Shown: positions 53,720-62,407 of the stretch, piece by piece
How positions within the stretch are numbered: the stretch's first letter is position 1
How the letters are laid out: the number at the start of each line of letters is the position of its first letter
Origin: Actinomycetota bacterium
Lineage (GTDB): Bacteria > Actinomycetota > Actinomycetes > Streptosporangiales > Streptosporangiaceae
Length of the DNA: 64,000 bases
Direction: 5' to 3'
Assembly: GCA_027313705.1 (NCBI GenBank)
Contig: DAHVDE010000041.1
Span: 62,001 to 126,000 of the forward strand
The notes under the pieces: model-generated
Told to the model about the DNA's origin: nothing
Databases searched by the model: none
The model's input: only the letters and a program-made list of their open reading frames with translations
Made by a program: the position numbers and the translations under genes

Positions 53720-54493
53720 TTATCCTTTCACCAGGCCGCGGTCACGGAGCAGGCCCGCGATCGCCTCGGCCACATCGTCGGCACTGCCGGTCAGCATCTG
53801 CGCGTGGCTGGTCTGCTCGGGCCGGTACATCCGGCGCACCGCCGGCGCCTGCCCGGCAGGCGCCGGCTCGGCGGCCACCTCGCGAACGCCGCCCGCCTGC
53901 ATGGCCTGCCTGATCCTGGTGATCGGCGCATAGCGCGGTGCCTGCCTCGCCGCCTGGATGCCGACCACGGCAGGGAGCCTGACCGCGAGCTCGTGCACCC
54001 GGCCGCCCGCGAACTCCTGCCGCACGGTGACCCCGTCTGCCGTGGCCACGACGCCGACCACGACGGAGACGTGCGGCTGGCGCAGGTAGGCGGCGAGCAT
54101 CGGCGGAAGCTGCCCGTCCAGGTCATCGCTGGCCTGGACTCCGGTGATCACCAGGTCGGCGGGCTCGGTCGCCAGGTAACCGGCAAGCAGGGCAGCCCGG
54201 TCGCTGGTCAGCACAGAATCGGCGGCGCCGCCTGTGAGCCGCACCGCGGCGTCCGCTCCCTTGGCGATCGCGGTGTAGAGCGCCTGGTCGATGTCGGGGT
54301 CGCTGGCCAGGCCGACGGCGACGACCTCGGCACCGCAGGCGTCCTTGACGAGCAGTGCTTCCTCTAGCGCCTGCGCATCCCACTCGCTGACCACGAACTT
54401 GAGGAACTCACGGTCGATGTCGGTCTCGTCGGAGGTGAGCTCGATCTCCTCCACGAGGTCGGGTACTGCCTTGATCGGCACAACTATTCGCAC
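53720..54493 (-). CDS. etfB: Electron transfer flavoprotein beta subunit
   Basis: A 257-residue EtfB starting at GTG 54493: RIVVPIKAVPDLVEEIELTS, then FVVSEWDAQALEEALLVKD, and ITGVQASDDLDGQLPPMLAA of the AMP/FAD-binding region. Forms a heterodimer with EtfA (5 bp downstream). In this operon the likely donor is the sHdr complex or dihydrolipoate on the LbpAs (inference). Confidence 0.92.
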   Translation of the reverse strand: MRIVVPIKAVPDLVEEIELTSDETDIDREFLKFVVSEWDAQALEEALLVKDACGAEVVAVGLASDPDIDQALYTAIAKGADAAVRLTGGAADSVLTSDRAALLAGYLATEPADLVITGVQASDDLDGQLPPMLAAYLRQPHVSVVVGVVATADGVTVRQEFAGGRVHELAVRLPAVVGIQAARQAPRYAPITRIRQAMQAGGVREVAAEPAPAGQAPAVRRMYRPEQTSHAQMLTGSADDVAEAIAGLLRDRGLVKG

Positions 54494-54507
54494 AGGCCCT
54501 GCCTTAT

Positions 54508-55578
54508 CTATCCGAGAACTTCGTCAAGCCGCAACTGCGCCTTGATCTGGTCAAGGTCAGTCGCGGCCGGGGGGAAGGGGTAGTCACGGAACGGCTCTGA
54601 CGGCCGGTAGGAACCGTAGGGCCTGGTGCAGCCTGGTTCGCCTTGCTCGCCAGGGCAGCCGTTGGTCATGAAGGCGACGCCCTGGCTCACCACCGCGTCG
54701 ACCGCGGACCTGCTGGCCCGCAGGTGGACCAGGCTGCCGTCGGCGTCGAAGTCGAACTGGCCGGCCTGGTAACCCTCGGTCTCGATCAAGTGCTTAGCGA
54801 GCTGGATCCGCCGCCAGCGCATCAGCGGCGACTTGGGGTGGCTGGCCATCCGCGAATCCGGCTCGGGATTGAAGCAGAAGAGATAGGAGAAGATCTGCTG
54901 GTCGCGCAGCCTGGTGAAGATCTCGATCAGGTCCTGGTCGGTCTCGCCGAGGCCCACCAGGGTGTGCACGTTGACCTTCCACGGGCCGAAGATCTCCCTG
55001 GAGTCGGTGACGACCTCCCAGTACTTCTCCCACTTCAGCCCGCCGGCCGGGACGTCGGTGCGGATGCTGCGGAACAACTGCTCGGTGACCGCGTCGAGGC
55101 CGATCCCGATCATGTCCACGCCGATCGCCTTGAAGGTCTCGAGCCGGTGCCTGTTCAAGGTCGGCGGCGCGACCAGGATGGAAAGCGGTGTCTTCACCCG
55201 GGCGGCGATCCGCTTGGTGATATCGCAGGTGTCGGCGTAGGCGTGGCCGTGCGTGACCATCGAGATGCACAGCCTGGTGAGCTTGTCCTCGTGCTCGGCC
55301 ATCCGGTCGACCAGTTCGCCGGTGCGCACTAGCGGCCATTCCACCCGGATGAACTGGTCGCCGTAGTCGGCCTGCCTGGTTCTGGCCAGGCCGCAGTAGC
55401 CGCAGTCGGACAGGCAGCCCTCGTCGTAGTTCAGTAGCAGGTTGATGCCGCCGAAGTCGAACTCCCGGCTGAAGCGTCCAGACTTCATCGCCAGCGCCAC
55501 CGCGCTGGCGTAGGAAATGCGGACGTAGTCTGGGCTGATCTTCGCGGGACTGCCGAGCACGGGGAGCAACGCGGTCAC
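54508..55578 (-). CDS. lipS1: LipS1-like radical SAM lipoyl synthase component
   Basis: A 356-residue radical SAM enzyme. The SAM-binding cluster motif is CLSDCGYC (Cys55, Cys59, Cys62). A C-terminal cysteine pair, MTNGCPGEQGEPGCTRPYG, would hold the auxiliary cluster. LipS1 and LipS2 together insert the two sulfurs into octanoyl groups in the lipoate assembly route associated with sHdr systems. Overlaps the ligase gene upstream by ATGA. Confidence 0.82.
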   Translation of the reverse strand: MTALLPVLGSPAKISPDYVRISYASAVALAMKSGRFSREFDFGGINLLLNYDEGCLSDCGYCGLARTRQADYGDQFIRVEWPLVRTGELVDRMAEHEDKLTRLCISMVTHGHAYADTCDITKRIAARVKTPLSILVAPPTLNRHRLETFKAIGVDMIGIGLDAVTEQLFRSIRTDVPAGGLKWEKYWEVVTDSREIFGPWKVNVHTLVGLGETDQDLIEIFTRLRDQQIFSYLFCFNPEPDSRMASHPKSPLMRWRRIQLAKHLIETEGYQAGQFDFDADGSLVHLRASRSAVDAVVSQGVAFMTNGCPGEQGEPGCTRPYGSYRPSEPFRDYPFPPAATDLDQIKAQLRLDEVLG

Positions 55579-56738
55579 TGGTGCCTCACTGTCGGTTCAG
55601 GGAAGTAGCAGGAGCCTTCAGAGCGCGCCGGGGCGGCGGCCAGTCGGTCAACGGCCTGGTGTCCGGCGTGCAGTACCGCCGCCACTAGCTGGTCGGCAGG
55701 CACGGCCAGGGCGCCGGCCGCGCCGGTGCGCGCCACGACGGCGGCGACCGATCGGTCGTCGAGCCGGTGCCAGCGCAGCGCCGCTTCCATGTCGGCAACG
55801 GCGGGCGGCAGGTCGTTGAAGTCACCGACGACGATGGCGTTCTTGACCAGGTCGCCGTGGGTGGTGAGGTAGATGCGGGCCAGGCCGGCCGGGGTCTTCA
55901 GCGCGGCCGAGCCGCTGCCGTCGAGCGCCGCGCTGCGATCGGCGAGCCAGGACATGCTCGCATAGCGAGCGGTGGCGAGTTCGCCTGCCGCCGTCAGTTC
56001 GGCAGCGCTCGGCTGCGCCGGCTCCAGGTCCGCGCCGAAGGTCTTGGCGAAGCCGGCCTCGATGACCGGGCGCAGGGCAGGGCCGTCCCACCGAACGCCG
56101 GTGAGCGCGGTCAGCGTGGTCACCCGCTCGGCTACGGCTGCCGCTGCCTTGTCCGCGAGCTTGGCCGCAGGGATCCGCAGCGCGCGGAGCATGAAATCGA
56201 TGTCAAGATCGGCAAGCACGCTGGCGTGGAAGAGCAGCGCCCCTGACTGGTCGAGATACAGGCCGAGACCCGCGATTTTCCTGCCATTAACCTCGAGGTC
56301 GTTCTTGCCCTTGAATACGGCGGTGATACCAAGTCCGGCCAGGCCGGTGATCAGCGCGGCAGCCAGGTCCTCGATGATCTCGCGCGGGCGCCTGCCTGAC
56401 GGGGCGGCGGCGGTCAGCGCCACGCCAAGCTGGCCGGCCCCCATGATGATCGCGCCGCCGCCGGTGGGCCTGCGGCTGACCTGCGTTCCTGTTTCGCGGC
56501 AGGCGTCCAGGTCGACCTCGGCTTCCAGGTTCTGATAGCGGCCGATCAGCGCGCAGTGGGTGCGGTAGGTATACAGCCTGAGCGTCGGGGCGGCCGGCTG
56601 CTCGCCGCGCGCATACCGCGCCATCAGCGCCTCGTCCACGGCCAGGCCGCCGGCCGCGGCGGCGCCGTCGTCGGCGATCAGCCGCCAGGGCACCGCTGCC
56701 TGGCCGGCCGGATTGAGCCAGCCGCCGGTGCCGCTCAC
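55575..56738 (-). CDS. Lipoate:protein ligase, sLpl(AB)-like
   Basis: A 387-residue ligase. Core motifs: QVSRRPTGGGAIIMGAGQLG (RRxxGGG, ~residues 87-106) and DLEVNGRKIAGLGLYLDQSG with the conserved Lys. The C-terminal third (LKTPAGLARIYLTTHGDLVK) corresponds to an LplB-like accessory domain, so A and B parts are fused. It would attach octanoate or lipoate to the LbpA proteins. It lies between LipS2-like and LipS1-like genes with 4-nt overlaps on both sides. Confidence 0.82.
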   Translation of the reverse strand: MSGTGGWLNPAGQAAVPWRLIADDGAAAAGGLAVDEALMARYARGEQPAAPTLRLYTYRTHCALIGRYQNLEAEVDLDACRETGTQVSRRPTGGGAIIMGAGQLGVALTAAAPSGRRPREIIEDLAAALITGLAGLGITAVFKGKNDLEVNGRKIAGLGLYLDQSGALLFHASVLADLDIDFMLRALRIPAAKLADKAAAAVAERVTTLTALTGVRWDGPALRPVIEAGFAKTFGADLEPAQPSAAELTAAGELATARYASMSWLADRSAALDGSGSAALKTPAGLARIYLTTHGDLVKNAIVVGDFNDLPPAVADMEAALRWHRLDDRSVAAVVARTGAAGALAVPADQLVAAVLHAGHQAVDRLAAAPARSEGSCYFPEPTVRHQ

Positions 56739-57736
56739 TGGCCCACCTCGACCTTCGCGTATCCCGCTTCGCCTTCGCCGGTCCAGGTCAGCGAGCAGCA
56801 GTACTCGAACAGGCGCGGGGTCAGGCCGCGGGCCTCGGCGTAGGCGATCGCGCCGTCCGCCGGATAGGCGATGCCGTTGAGCCCGAGGTCGATCGCCGCC
56901 TGGTCAAGCTCGGTCTTGGCGGCCCCGAGCGGCCGGGCGCAGCCCAGGTTGACCGGAGTGGCCGGGGCGGCCAGCCTGGCGTCCGCGAAGAAGCCGGCGA
57001 CCTGGTCGGTGGGTGGCGGCGGTATATGCGCCATGGGAGTGCCGGACAGCGGGGTCAGCACCACCAGGATGAGCGTGGACACCGGGTAGCGGGTCAGCAT
57101 CTCCAGCGCACGGTGCTCGCCGAGGAACTGGCCGTAGTGCAGCCCGAGCACGATGTGCGGGATGATCCGCAGGCCCTGCGCCGACAGCAGGGCCAGCGAG
57201 CGTTCCATGTCGGCGACGGTCAGGTCCAGGTGGTAGACGTCGCGGAGCGTCTCGTCGGCGCCGATGATGTCGAGCATCACGCCGTCTACGCCCGCCTGCG
57301 CCAAGCCGGCGGCCAGCCTCGGCGAGACGACGCCAGAGTGCACGATGACCTTCATGCCAAGCTCTGATTTGATCCGCGGCACGTGCCTCAGGTGCGGAAG
57401 CAGCGGCACCTCGCCTGTCCTGGTGGAGCCACCTGAGACCAGCAGCCCTTCGCTACCCTGGGCGCGGAGCCTGCTGGCGAGGTCGAACAGGTCCAGGCCG
57501 GCCCGCACCGAGATCATGCCGTCGAGCACCTTGGTCTGGCAGTGGTCGCAGGACAGCGCGCAGGCCGAGCCGGTGACCGACACCGGCAGGAAGCGGCGCG
57601 GGTTCTGCGGCGTCCACTCCGGTGTTTGCCACCGCTTGAGACCTGGCGCGTAGAAGTCCATCACGTCGGGGAAGTTCGCCCGCCGCACCGCCGATGGCGA
57701 GCCTGGGGCAGGCGCTGTCGTCAGGTCGGCACTCAC
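56735..57736 (-). CDS. lipS2: LipS2-like radical SAM lipoyl synthase component
   Basis: A 333-residue radical SAM protein. Cluster motif CALSCDHCQ (Cys59, Cys63, Cys66), then GLLVSGGSTRTGEVPLLP and IVLGLHYGQFLGEH. Cys residues late in the chain (LGCARPLGAAKTELDQAA and EYCCSLTW) may bind a second cluster. Partner of LipS1. Overlaps the LbpA-like gene upstream and the ligase downstream (ATGA). Confidence 0.82.
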   Translation of the reverse strand: MSADLTTAPAPGSPSAVRRANFPDVMDFYAPGLKRWQTPEWTPQNPRRFLPVSVTGSACALSCDHCQTKVLDGMISVRAGLDLFDLASRLRAQGSEGLLVSGGSTRTGEVPLLPHLRHVPRIKSELGMKVIVHSGVVSPRLAAGLAQAGVDGVMLDIIGADETLRDVYHLDLTVADMERSLALLSAQGLRIIPHIVLGLHYGQFLGEHRALEMLTRYPVSTLILVVLTPLSGTPMAHIPPPPTDQVAGFFADARLAAPATPVNLGCARPLGAAKTELDQAAIDLGLNGIAYPADGAIAYAEARGLTPRLFEYCCSLTWTGEGEAGYAKVEVGQ

Positions 57737-58194
57737 CGGGCGATCGCTCCCGACAGGCGATAGTCCGCGATCCTGGCGGCATACCAGTCGGTGATCGCTT
57801 GCGGATCGGTAAGCAGTTTCCCGAGATCGGCAGGGTCAGACAGGATGGCCTTGATCAGCCAGCCCGCGGTGAACGGCTCTCTTTCCACCAGGCCTGGATC
57901 GGCCGCCGCCGCCGCGTTGACAGCGCGGACAGTGCCAGACACCGGGCTGGTCAGCGGACCCACGAACTTCACCGCCTCAAGCTGGCCGAACGGCTGGCCG
58001 GCGATCAATACCTGGCCTGGCTCAGGCAGCGATAGCTGCGCGAGCGTGCCGCTCGTCTCGACGCCGAGCGGGTCCATCCCGATCGTGACGTGCAGGTCAC
58101 CTGTCGGCCTGACCCACATGTGGGTGGCCGGGGCGTAGGCACGGTCGAGCGCGATCGCGAAACCGCTGACCTCGCGGAGCGCGTCGTCGGTCAT
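57733..58194 (-). CDS. lbpA: Lipoate-binding protein, LbpA-like (GcvH fold), copy 3
   Basis: A 153-residue lipoyl protein from ATG 58194. Lipoylation site FGQLEAVKFVGPLTSPVSG, Lys76; then VSGTVRAVNAA and EREPFTAGWLIKAILSD. It is more divergent than copies 1 and 2 (no Cys pairs, LEAVKF instead of ESxKW) and sits in the lipoate-assembly part of the operon. It could serve as an assembly scaffold for the two radical SAM enzymes rather than as the sulfur carrier (inference). Confidence 0.82.
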   Translation of the reverse strand: MTDDALREVSGFAIALDRAYAPATHMWVRPTGDLHVTIGMDPLGVETSGTLAQLSLPEPGQVLIAGQPFGQLEAVKFVGPLTSPVSGTVRAVNAAAAADPGLVEREPFTAGWLIKAILSDPADLGKLLTDPQAITDWYAARIADYRLSGAIAR

Positions 58195-59207
58195 CACAAT
58201 CTCCCTTCTGCCCCGGCGAGCACCGCCGCGAGCAGGCGCCCGCTCTCGCCGAGCGTGCTGAGCGTCCCGGCGGCGCGGGCGACGGTCATTCCGGTGAGCG
58301 GACGCGCAGCCTCGTGCGGCTGGCCGCCGCGTGCCGTCAGCACCACCCGGTCCACGATGCCCTTGACCACGCTCGCGACGAGCCTGGCGCCGTCGGGTGC
58401 CTGGGCGGCGAGCGTCCAGATCCCGGCGCGCACCTTGACCAGCCGCCGCTGCGGGCCGGTGGTTGCCGTCCGGCGCGGGCCCGCCAGCCACTGCGCCGAG
58501 CTGAAGCGCAGGTCAAGCTCGGCGGTCCGCTCCCGCTCGGCGGCCGAGATCTCACCTGGCACGGCCCGCCGCCCGAGCGCGGCTGAGCAGGCCGCGGCCA
58601 GCGCCTGCATGAAAGCCTGCGGATCGCCTGGCGTCGCCGTGACATAGCGCCGCATCAGCCGCAGGGTCTCGGCCCGCTGGAGCGGATCGGGCATCGCGAG
58701 CACCCTGGTCGCCCGCTCGTGGTCGAACTCCTCGATCAGGTTGCCGCAGACGACGACGGCGTCCTCGATCTGCCCGGCGCCGTGGCCGCAGATCTTGCGG
58801 TCGCCCAGGCAGATCTCGCCGTCCTGGTCAAGCCCGGCGTCGACCCCAGCCGCACGGAAGGCGGCGACGGCCGGCTCGAGCATCCCGCGCAGCGCCGCCG
58901 CGCGGGACGGCGAGACCTCGTTGGCCGGGAGGCAGAGCTGGAAGAACAACTGCCTGTCGTCGAGGTAGACCGGGCCGCCGCCGACCATCCGCCGGTACAC
59001 GGGCAGCCCGCTGGCGCGGCAGTACTCCTGGTCGATCTCGGCAGCGTCACGCAGGTAACCAAGGCACGCGTAAGGAGCCGACGGCCGCGCAAACGACAGA
59101 GTAGGCGGCTGGCCCGCGCTGACCCCGTAGGCGACCGCGTGCCACAGGGTCTGCGAGCGCAGCGGCGTCACCCGCCCGAAGTCGATCACCCGCAGCATTT
59201 CGCTCAC
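58194..59207 (-). CDS. Second lipoate:protein ligase-like enzyme
   Basis: A 337-residue LplA-superfamily protein. PVYRRMVGGGPVYLDDRQLF (RRxxGGG) and GDRKICGHGAGQIEDAVVV carry the ligase motifs, with the conserved Lys in DRKICG. C-terminal domain ~100 residues. It is not a close copy of the sLpl(AB)-like gene at 55575. Its stop overlaps the LbpA-like copy 3 start (TGATG), so it may be dedicated to that protein. Confidence 0.78.
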   Translation of the reverse strand: MSEMLRVIDFGRVTPLRSQTLWHAVAYGVSAGQPPTLSFARPSAPYACLGYLRDAAEIDQEYCRASGLPVYRRMVGGGPVYLDDRQLFFQLCLPANEVSPSRAAALRGMLEPAVAAFRAAGVDAGLDQDGEICLGDRKICGHGAGQIEDAVVVCGNLIEEFDHERATRVLAMPDPLQRAETLRLMRRYVTATPGDPQAFMQALAAACSAALGRRAVPGEISAAERERTAELDLRFSSAQWLAGPRRTATTGPQRRLVKVRAGIWTLAAQAPDGARLVASVVKGIVDRVVLTARGGQPHEAARPLTGMTVARAAGTLSTLGESGRLLAAVLAGAEGRL

Positions 59208-60505
59208 GTGGCCAGGCCCATCGCCTCGTCGATCAGCTCGATGATGTCCTTCACGACGAGCTGATCGTTGCCGGTGGACTTGGCGGCGTCCTCGAACCTG
59301 CTGACCTCGTAAGGGCAGCAGACGACGAGCACGTTCGCGCCGGTCGCGGCGGCCTCCCTGACCCTGCGCTCCGACAGCCGCTCGGCGGCGTGGTTCTTCG
59401 CGAAGCCGTCAAGCCACATGCCGCCACCGCCGCCGCCGCAGCAGTAGCCGTTCTCGCGGCACCGGCCCATCTCGACCAGTTCCACGCCAGGGATGGCGTT
59501 GATCAGCGTGCGCGGCGCGTCGTACTCGCCGTTGTGCCTGCCGAGGTAACAAGGGTCGTGGAAGGTGACCCGCAGGTTCAGCTCCCTGGCCCAGGTGATC
59601 TGGCCGGCCAGCGGGGAAAGCAACTGGGTGTAGTGCAGGACGTCGAACTCGTGCCCGCGCTTGGGGTACTCCTTGACCAGCGCGTTGAAGGCGTGCGGGT
59701 CGGGGGTCACGATCCGCGCGAACTCGTACTTGGCCAGGGTCGCGGTCACGTCCTCCACCAGCGAGTCGAACAGGCCCTGCTCGCCGGCCAGGCGCTGGGA
59801 GTCGCCGACCGTCTTCTCCTCGTGGCCGAGGATGGCGAAGTCCACCCCGAGCGCGGTCGCGACCCGCGCGAACGCCTGCGCCGCCTGCTGACCGCGGGGG
59901 TGGTAGCTCCAGTAGTCCTCGACGTAGAAGAGCACGTCTACCGGCGACGGGTCACTTGGCAGCAGCCGGACGGGTACCCCGGCGCCCCTGGTCCACTGGG
60001 CGCGGCGGCGCGCGTTCTCGCCGAGCGCGTTGCCGTACCTGAACGTCTTCTCGAACACGTCCTGCAACTCAGAAGGTACCGGCGCTCCCTGGGTAAGCGC
60101 GGCTTCCCTGACGGCCGGCATGATCTGGATCATGTCGACTTCCTTGGGGCACACCCGCAGGCAGTTGCCGCAGGTGGTGCAGAGCCACAGGTCGTCATCG
60201 GTCAGCAGGTCGATGCCGGTCTGCACCTTGCGGTGCAGCTTGCGCGGGCCGTACTCGCCGACCAGGTCAACCGGGCACACCGGCACGCACTTGCCGCAGC
60301 CGTAACACCACTCGAGCGACTCACCGCCAGGCAGCGCCGAGATCGGCTCGAATCCGTCCGGGCCTGTCTCGGTCAGCACCCGAGGCTCGAACATCCGGTT
60401 CCACATCGCCGGCAGCTCGACCTCGCGGCCCGAGATCGGGGAAGCGACTGTCGCCGATTCCAGTTCGACGGCGCGCGGCGGGACCTTACGCCCTCCGATG
60501 GGCAT
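59204..60505 (-). CDS. HdrC2-HdrB2-like fusion (HdrD-type FeS protein)
   Basis: A 433-residue protein that joins an HdrC-like and an HdrB-like part. N-terminal [4Fe-4S] motifs: CYGCGKCVPVCP (Cys67, 70, 73, 77) and CTTCGNCLRVCP (Cys109, 112, 115, 119). The C-terminal half has VTFHDPCYLGRHNGEYDAP, ENGYCCGGGGGGMW and VVCCPYEVSRFED, a CCG-type domain. In described sHdr sets, C2 and B2 are separate genes after A and hyp; here one gene takes that position. It overlaps the hyp gene by 20 bp and the ligase gene by 4 nt. Confidence 0.82.
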   Translation of the reverse strand: MPIGGRKVPPRAVELESATVASPISGREVELPAMWNRMFEPRVLTETGPDGFEPISALPGGESLEWCYGCGKCVPVCPVDLVGEYGPRKLHRKVQTGIDLLTDDDLWLCTTCGNCLRVCPKEVDMIQIMPAVREAALTQGAPVPSELQDVFEKTFRYGNALGENARRRAQWTRGAGVPVRLLPSDPSPVDVLFYVEDYWSYHPRGQQAAQAFARVATALGVDFAILGHEEKTVGDSQRLAGEQGLFDSLVEDVTATLAKYEFARIVTPDPHAFNALVKEYPKRGHEFDVLHYTQLLSPLAGQITWARELNLRVTFHDPCYLGRHNGEYDAPRTLINAIPGVELVEMGRCRENGYCCGGGGGGMWLDGFAKNHAAERLSERRVREAAATGANVLVVCCPYEVSRFEDAAKSTGNDQLVVKDIIELIDEAMGLAT

Positions 60506-61265
60506 CGCTGGCCTCCAGGTAATAAATGCCGAGCAAGCGGCGCATGAGGTCGGGCAGCTTAGGCACGAGCTCGTTGAACTCCCGTGTCATTCGCATCCGA
60601 AGGACGGTGTACATGTAGACGCCGTAAACGGCGGCAAGAAAGATGTCGGTGCCGAAGAGACCAGGCGCCGCGTCGGTGAAGCCGGCCGCCTTCCCTGTCT
60701 CGTTCACGAAGGCGGTCGCCCGGCCGATGCTCAGGTAGACGTCGCCGACGCTGCCGCCGACGGCCATGCCCGCGGACAGCCCGGCGGAGAGCGACGGCAT
60801 GGTCTCGTCGGTGGTGACCAGGCCGAGCGAGCCCGTCTGAGTCTCCGGATCCCAGATCCACCTGGTCCACAGCCAGTACCTGTCCGGATAGGTGAAGTGG
60901 AGCAGTTCGGCTGGCAGGTCGAATCCCGGCGCAGGCGAGCCGGCGAGCACGGCGGCGAACCGGTCGAAGCGCGCCGCCAGGTCCTGGTCGTGGTCAAGCA
61001 GCCCCGTGATCGCGGCCGCCAGCCGCACGGGGCCGACGGCGGCCAGGATCGCCGCCGCCTTCCTGCGGGTCGTGAAGGTCAGCCGCAGCAGGGCCGTGAG
61101 CGCTGCCTCGTCGGGCGGCGCTCCCCCGGCCAGCAGGTCGCGCATCGCCGATGACTTGCGTTGCAGGCCATCGGCGATGGCCGCCAGGTCAGGCACCGTG
61201 ATCCGGTCAAGGATCTCGCGGCGGAACTCCTGGGCGCTGAGCGTGTCGACGACGGGGTCGGCCAT
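60486..61265 (-). CDS. Conserved unknown protein between HdrA and HdrC2B2 (sHdr 'hyp' position)
   Basis: A 259-residue soluble, mostly helical protein. Landmarks: LPAELLHFTYPDRYWLWTRW, with an aromatic cluster WLWTRWIWDPETQTGSLGLV, and a C-terminal VPKLPDLMRRLLGIYYLEAS. No Cys or clear cofactor motif is visible. sHdr clusters are known to include a hypothetical gene in this slot (C1-B1-A-hyp-C2-B2); position argues for the same protein, sequence identity I cannot test. A ribosome site (GGAG) is weak. Confidence 0.65.
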   Translation of the reverse strand: MADPVVDTLSAQEFRREILDRITVPDLAAIADGLQRKSSAMRDLLAGGAPPDEAALTALLRLTFTTRRKAAAILAAVGPVRLAAAITGLLDHDQDLAARFDRFAAVLAGSPAPGFDLPAELLHFTYPDRYWLWTRWIWDPETQTGSLGLVTTDETMPSLSAGLSAGMAVGGSVGDVYLSIGRATAFVNETGKAAGFTDAAPGLFGTDIFLAAVYGVYMYTVLRMRMTREFNELVPKLPDLMRRLLGIYYLEASDAHRRA

Positions 61266-61280
61266 GGCGGGTCGGCTCGG

Positions 61281-62345
61281 TCAGCCCGCCGCCGCAGCGG
61301 CGCGCGAGCGCAGGAAGGCGAATGCCTTCATGGCGGCGGCCGCCCCGGACGACACCGAGTCCTCGAGGTCCGCGGGACCGAGCGCGGCACCGCAGGCGAA
61401 CACCCCGTCCCTGCTGGTCGAGACCGTGTCAAGCGGGGAGCCTACCGCGTCGACGAAACCGTACTTGTTCTGGGCCGCGCCGCACATCACGGCCGTCTGC
61501 CTGGTCCCCGGCGATGCTTCCATGCCGACCGAGAGCACCACGAGGTCCATCTCAAGCTCCATCGGCCTGCCCATCGTGGTGTCCTCGCCGCGCACCAGCA
61601 GCCGGTCGCCCTTGCCGAGTACCTCGCTGATGATGCCCTTGACGTACTGGACGTGGTGCTTTTCCTGGGCCGGCCAGTAGATCTGGTTCTCCCAGTAGCC
61701 GTACATCCGCATGTCGATGTAGAAGATGTAGACCTTGGAGTCCGGCAGCAGTTGCCTGACCTCGATCGCCTCCTTGGACGCGACGCCGCAGCAGACCTTG
61801 GAGCAGTACTCGTTGCCGATGTGCCTGTCCCTGCTGCCCACGCACTGGATGAAGCAGACCCGCTGCGGCGGCTGGCCGTTCGACGGCCGCACCACCTGGT
61901 GGTCGGACAGCATGCCTTCCAGGTCGGACAGGGTGATCACGTCGGGGAACTCGTAGTACCCGTACATCTGGGTCTCGCGGCCAGGGTCGAAGTGCGAGAA
62001 CCCGGTGGCGATGATGATGGCGCCGCACTCGGCCCGCTGCTCGCCTTCCTGGCCGCGCAGCGTGAGGGTGAAGGCGCCTGGCTCGCCGTCCACGGCCGTC
62101 ATGACCGTGCCGGTGCGCACGTCCACGTCCTGGTGCGCCGTCACCGCCGCGATCATCGCCTCGATCTGCGGCCTGGCAGGCTCGCCGTGCGGGGTCAGGC
62201 CGGCGTACCGCTCGGCGATCGGCGTGCCGCCAAGGAAGTCACGCTGCTCGAGCAGCAGTACCTTGCCGCCGATCTCCGCCACGCCGTGCGCGGCGCGCAG
62301 GCCTGCCGGGCCGCCGCCGATCACGGCCACAGTGTCGAAGGACAT
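61281..62345 (-). CDS. shdrA: sHdrA-like flavoprotein
   Basis: A 354-residue HdrA-type flavoprotein. FAD-binding GGGPAGLRAAHGVAEIG at the N-terminus, and a cysteine block CFIQCVGSRDRHIGNEYC...VCC (Cys164, 168, 181, 185, 186) for a [4Fe-4S] cluster. It is short, as in sHdrA, lacking the extra ferredoxin modules of methanogen HdrA. It would take electrons from the substrate site of B/C subunits to FAD, possibly to NAD+ or Etf. It follows HdrB1 after 62 bp. Confidence 0.85.
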   Translation of the reverse strand: MSFDTVAVIGGGPAGLRAAHGVAEIGGKVLLLEQRDFLGGTPIAERYAGLTPHGEPARPQIEAMIAAVTAHQDVDVRTGTVMTAVDGEPGAFTLTLRGQEGEQRAECGAIIIATGFSHFDPGRETQMYGYYEFPDVITLSDLEGMLSDHQVVRPSNGQPPQRVCFIQCVGSRDRHIGNEYCSKVCCGVASKEAIEVRQLLPDSKVYIFYIDMRMYGYWENQIYWPAQEKHHVQYVKGIISEVLGKGDRLLVRGEDTTMGRPMELEMDLVVLSVGMEASPGTRQTAVMCGAAQNKYGFVDAVGSPLDTVSTSRDGVFACGAALGPADLEDSVSSGAAAAMKAFAFLRSRAAAAAG

Positions 62346-62407
62346 CCATCACCTCACGTGCTGAAGGCGGGCGCCGACCGAGCGGCGCCGCGCTGGCCTG
62401 GTAGTTC

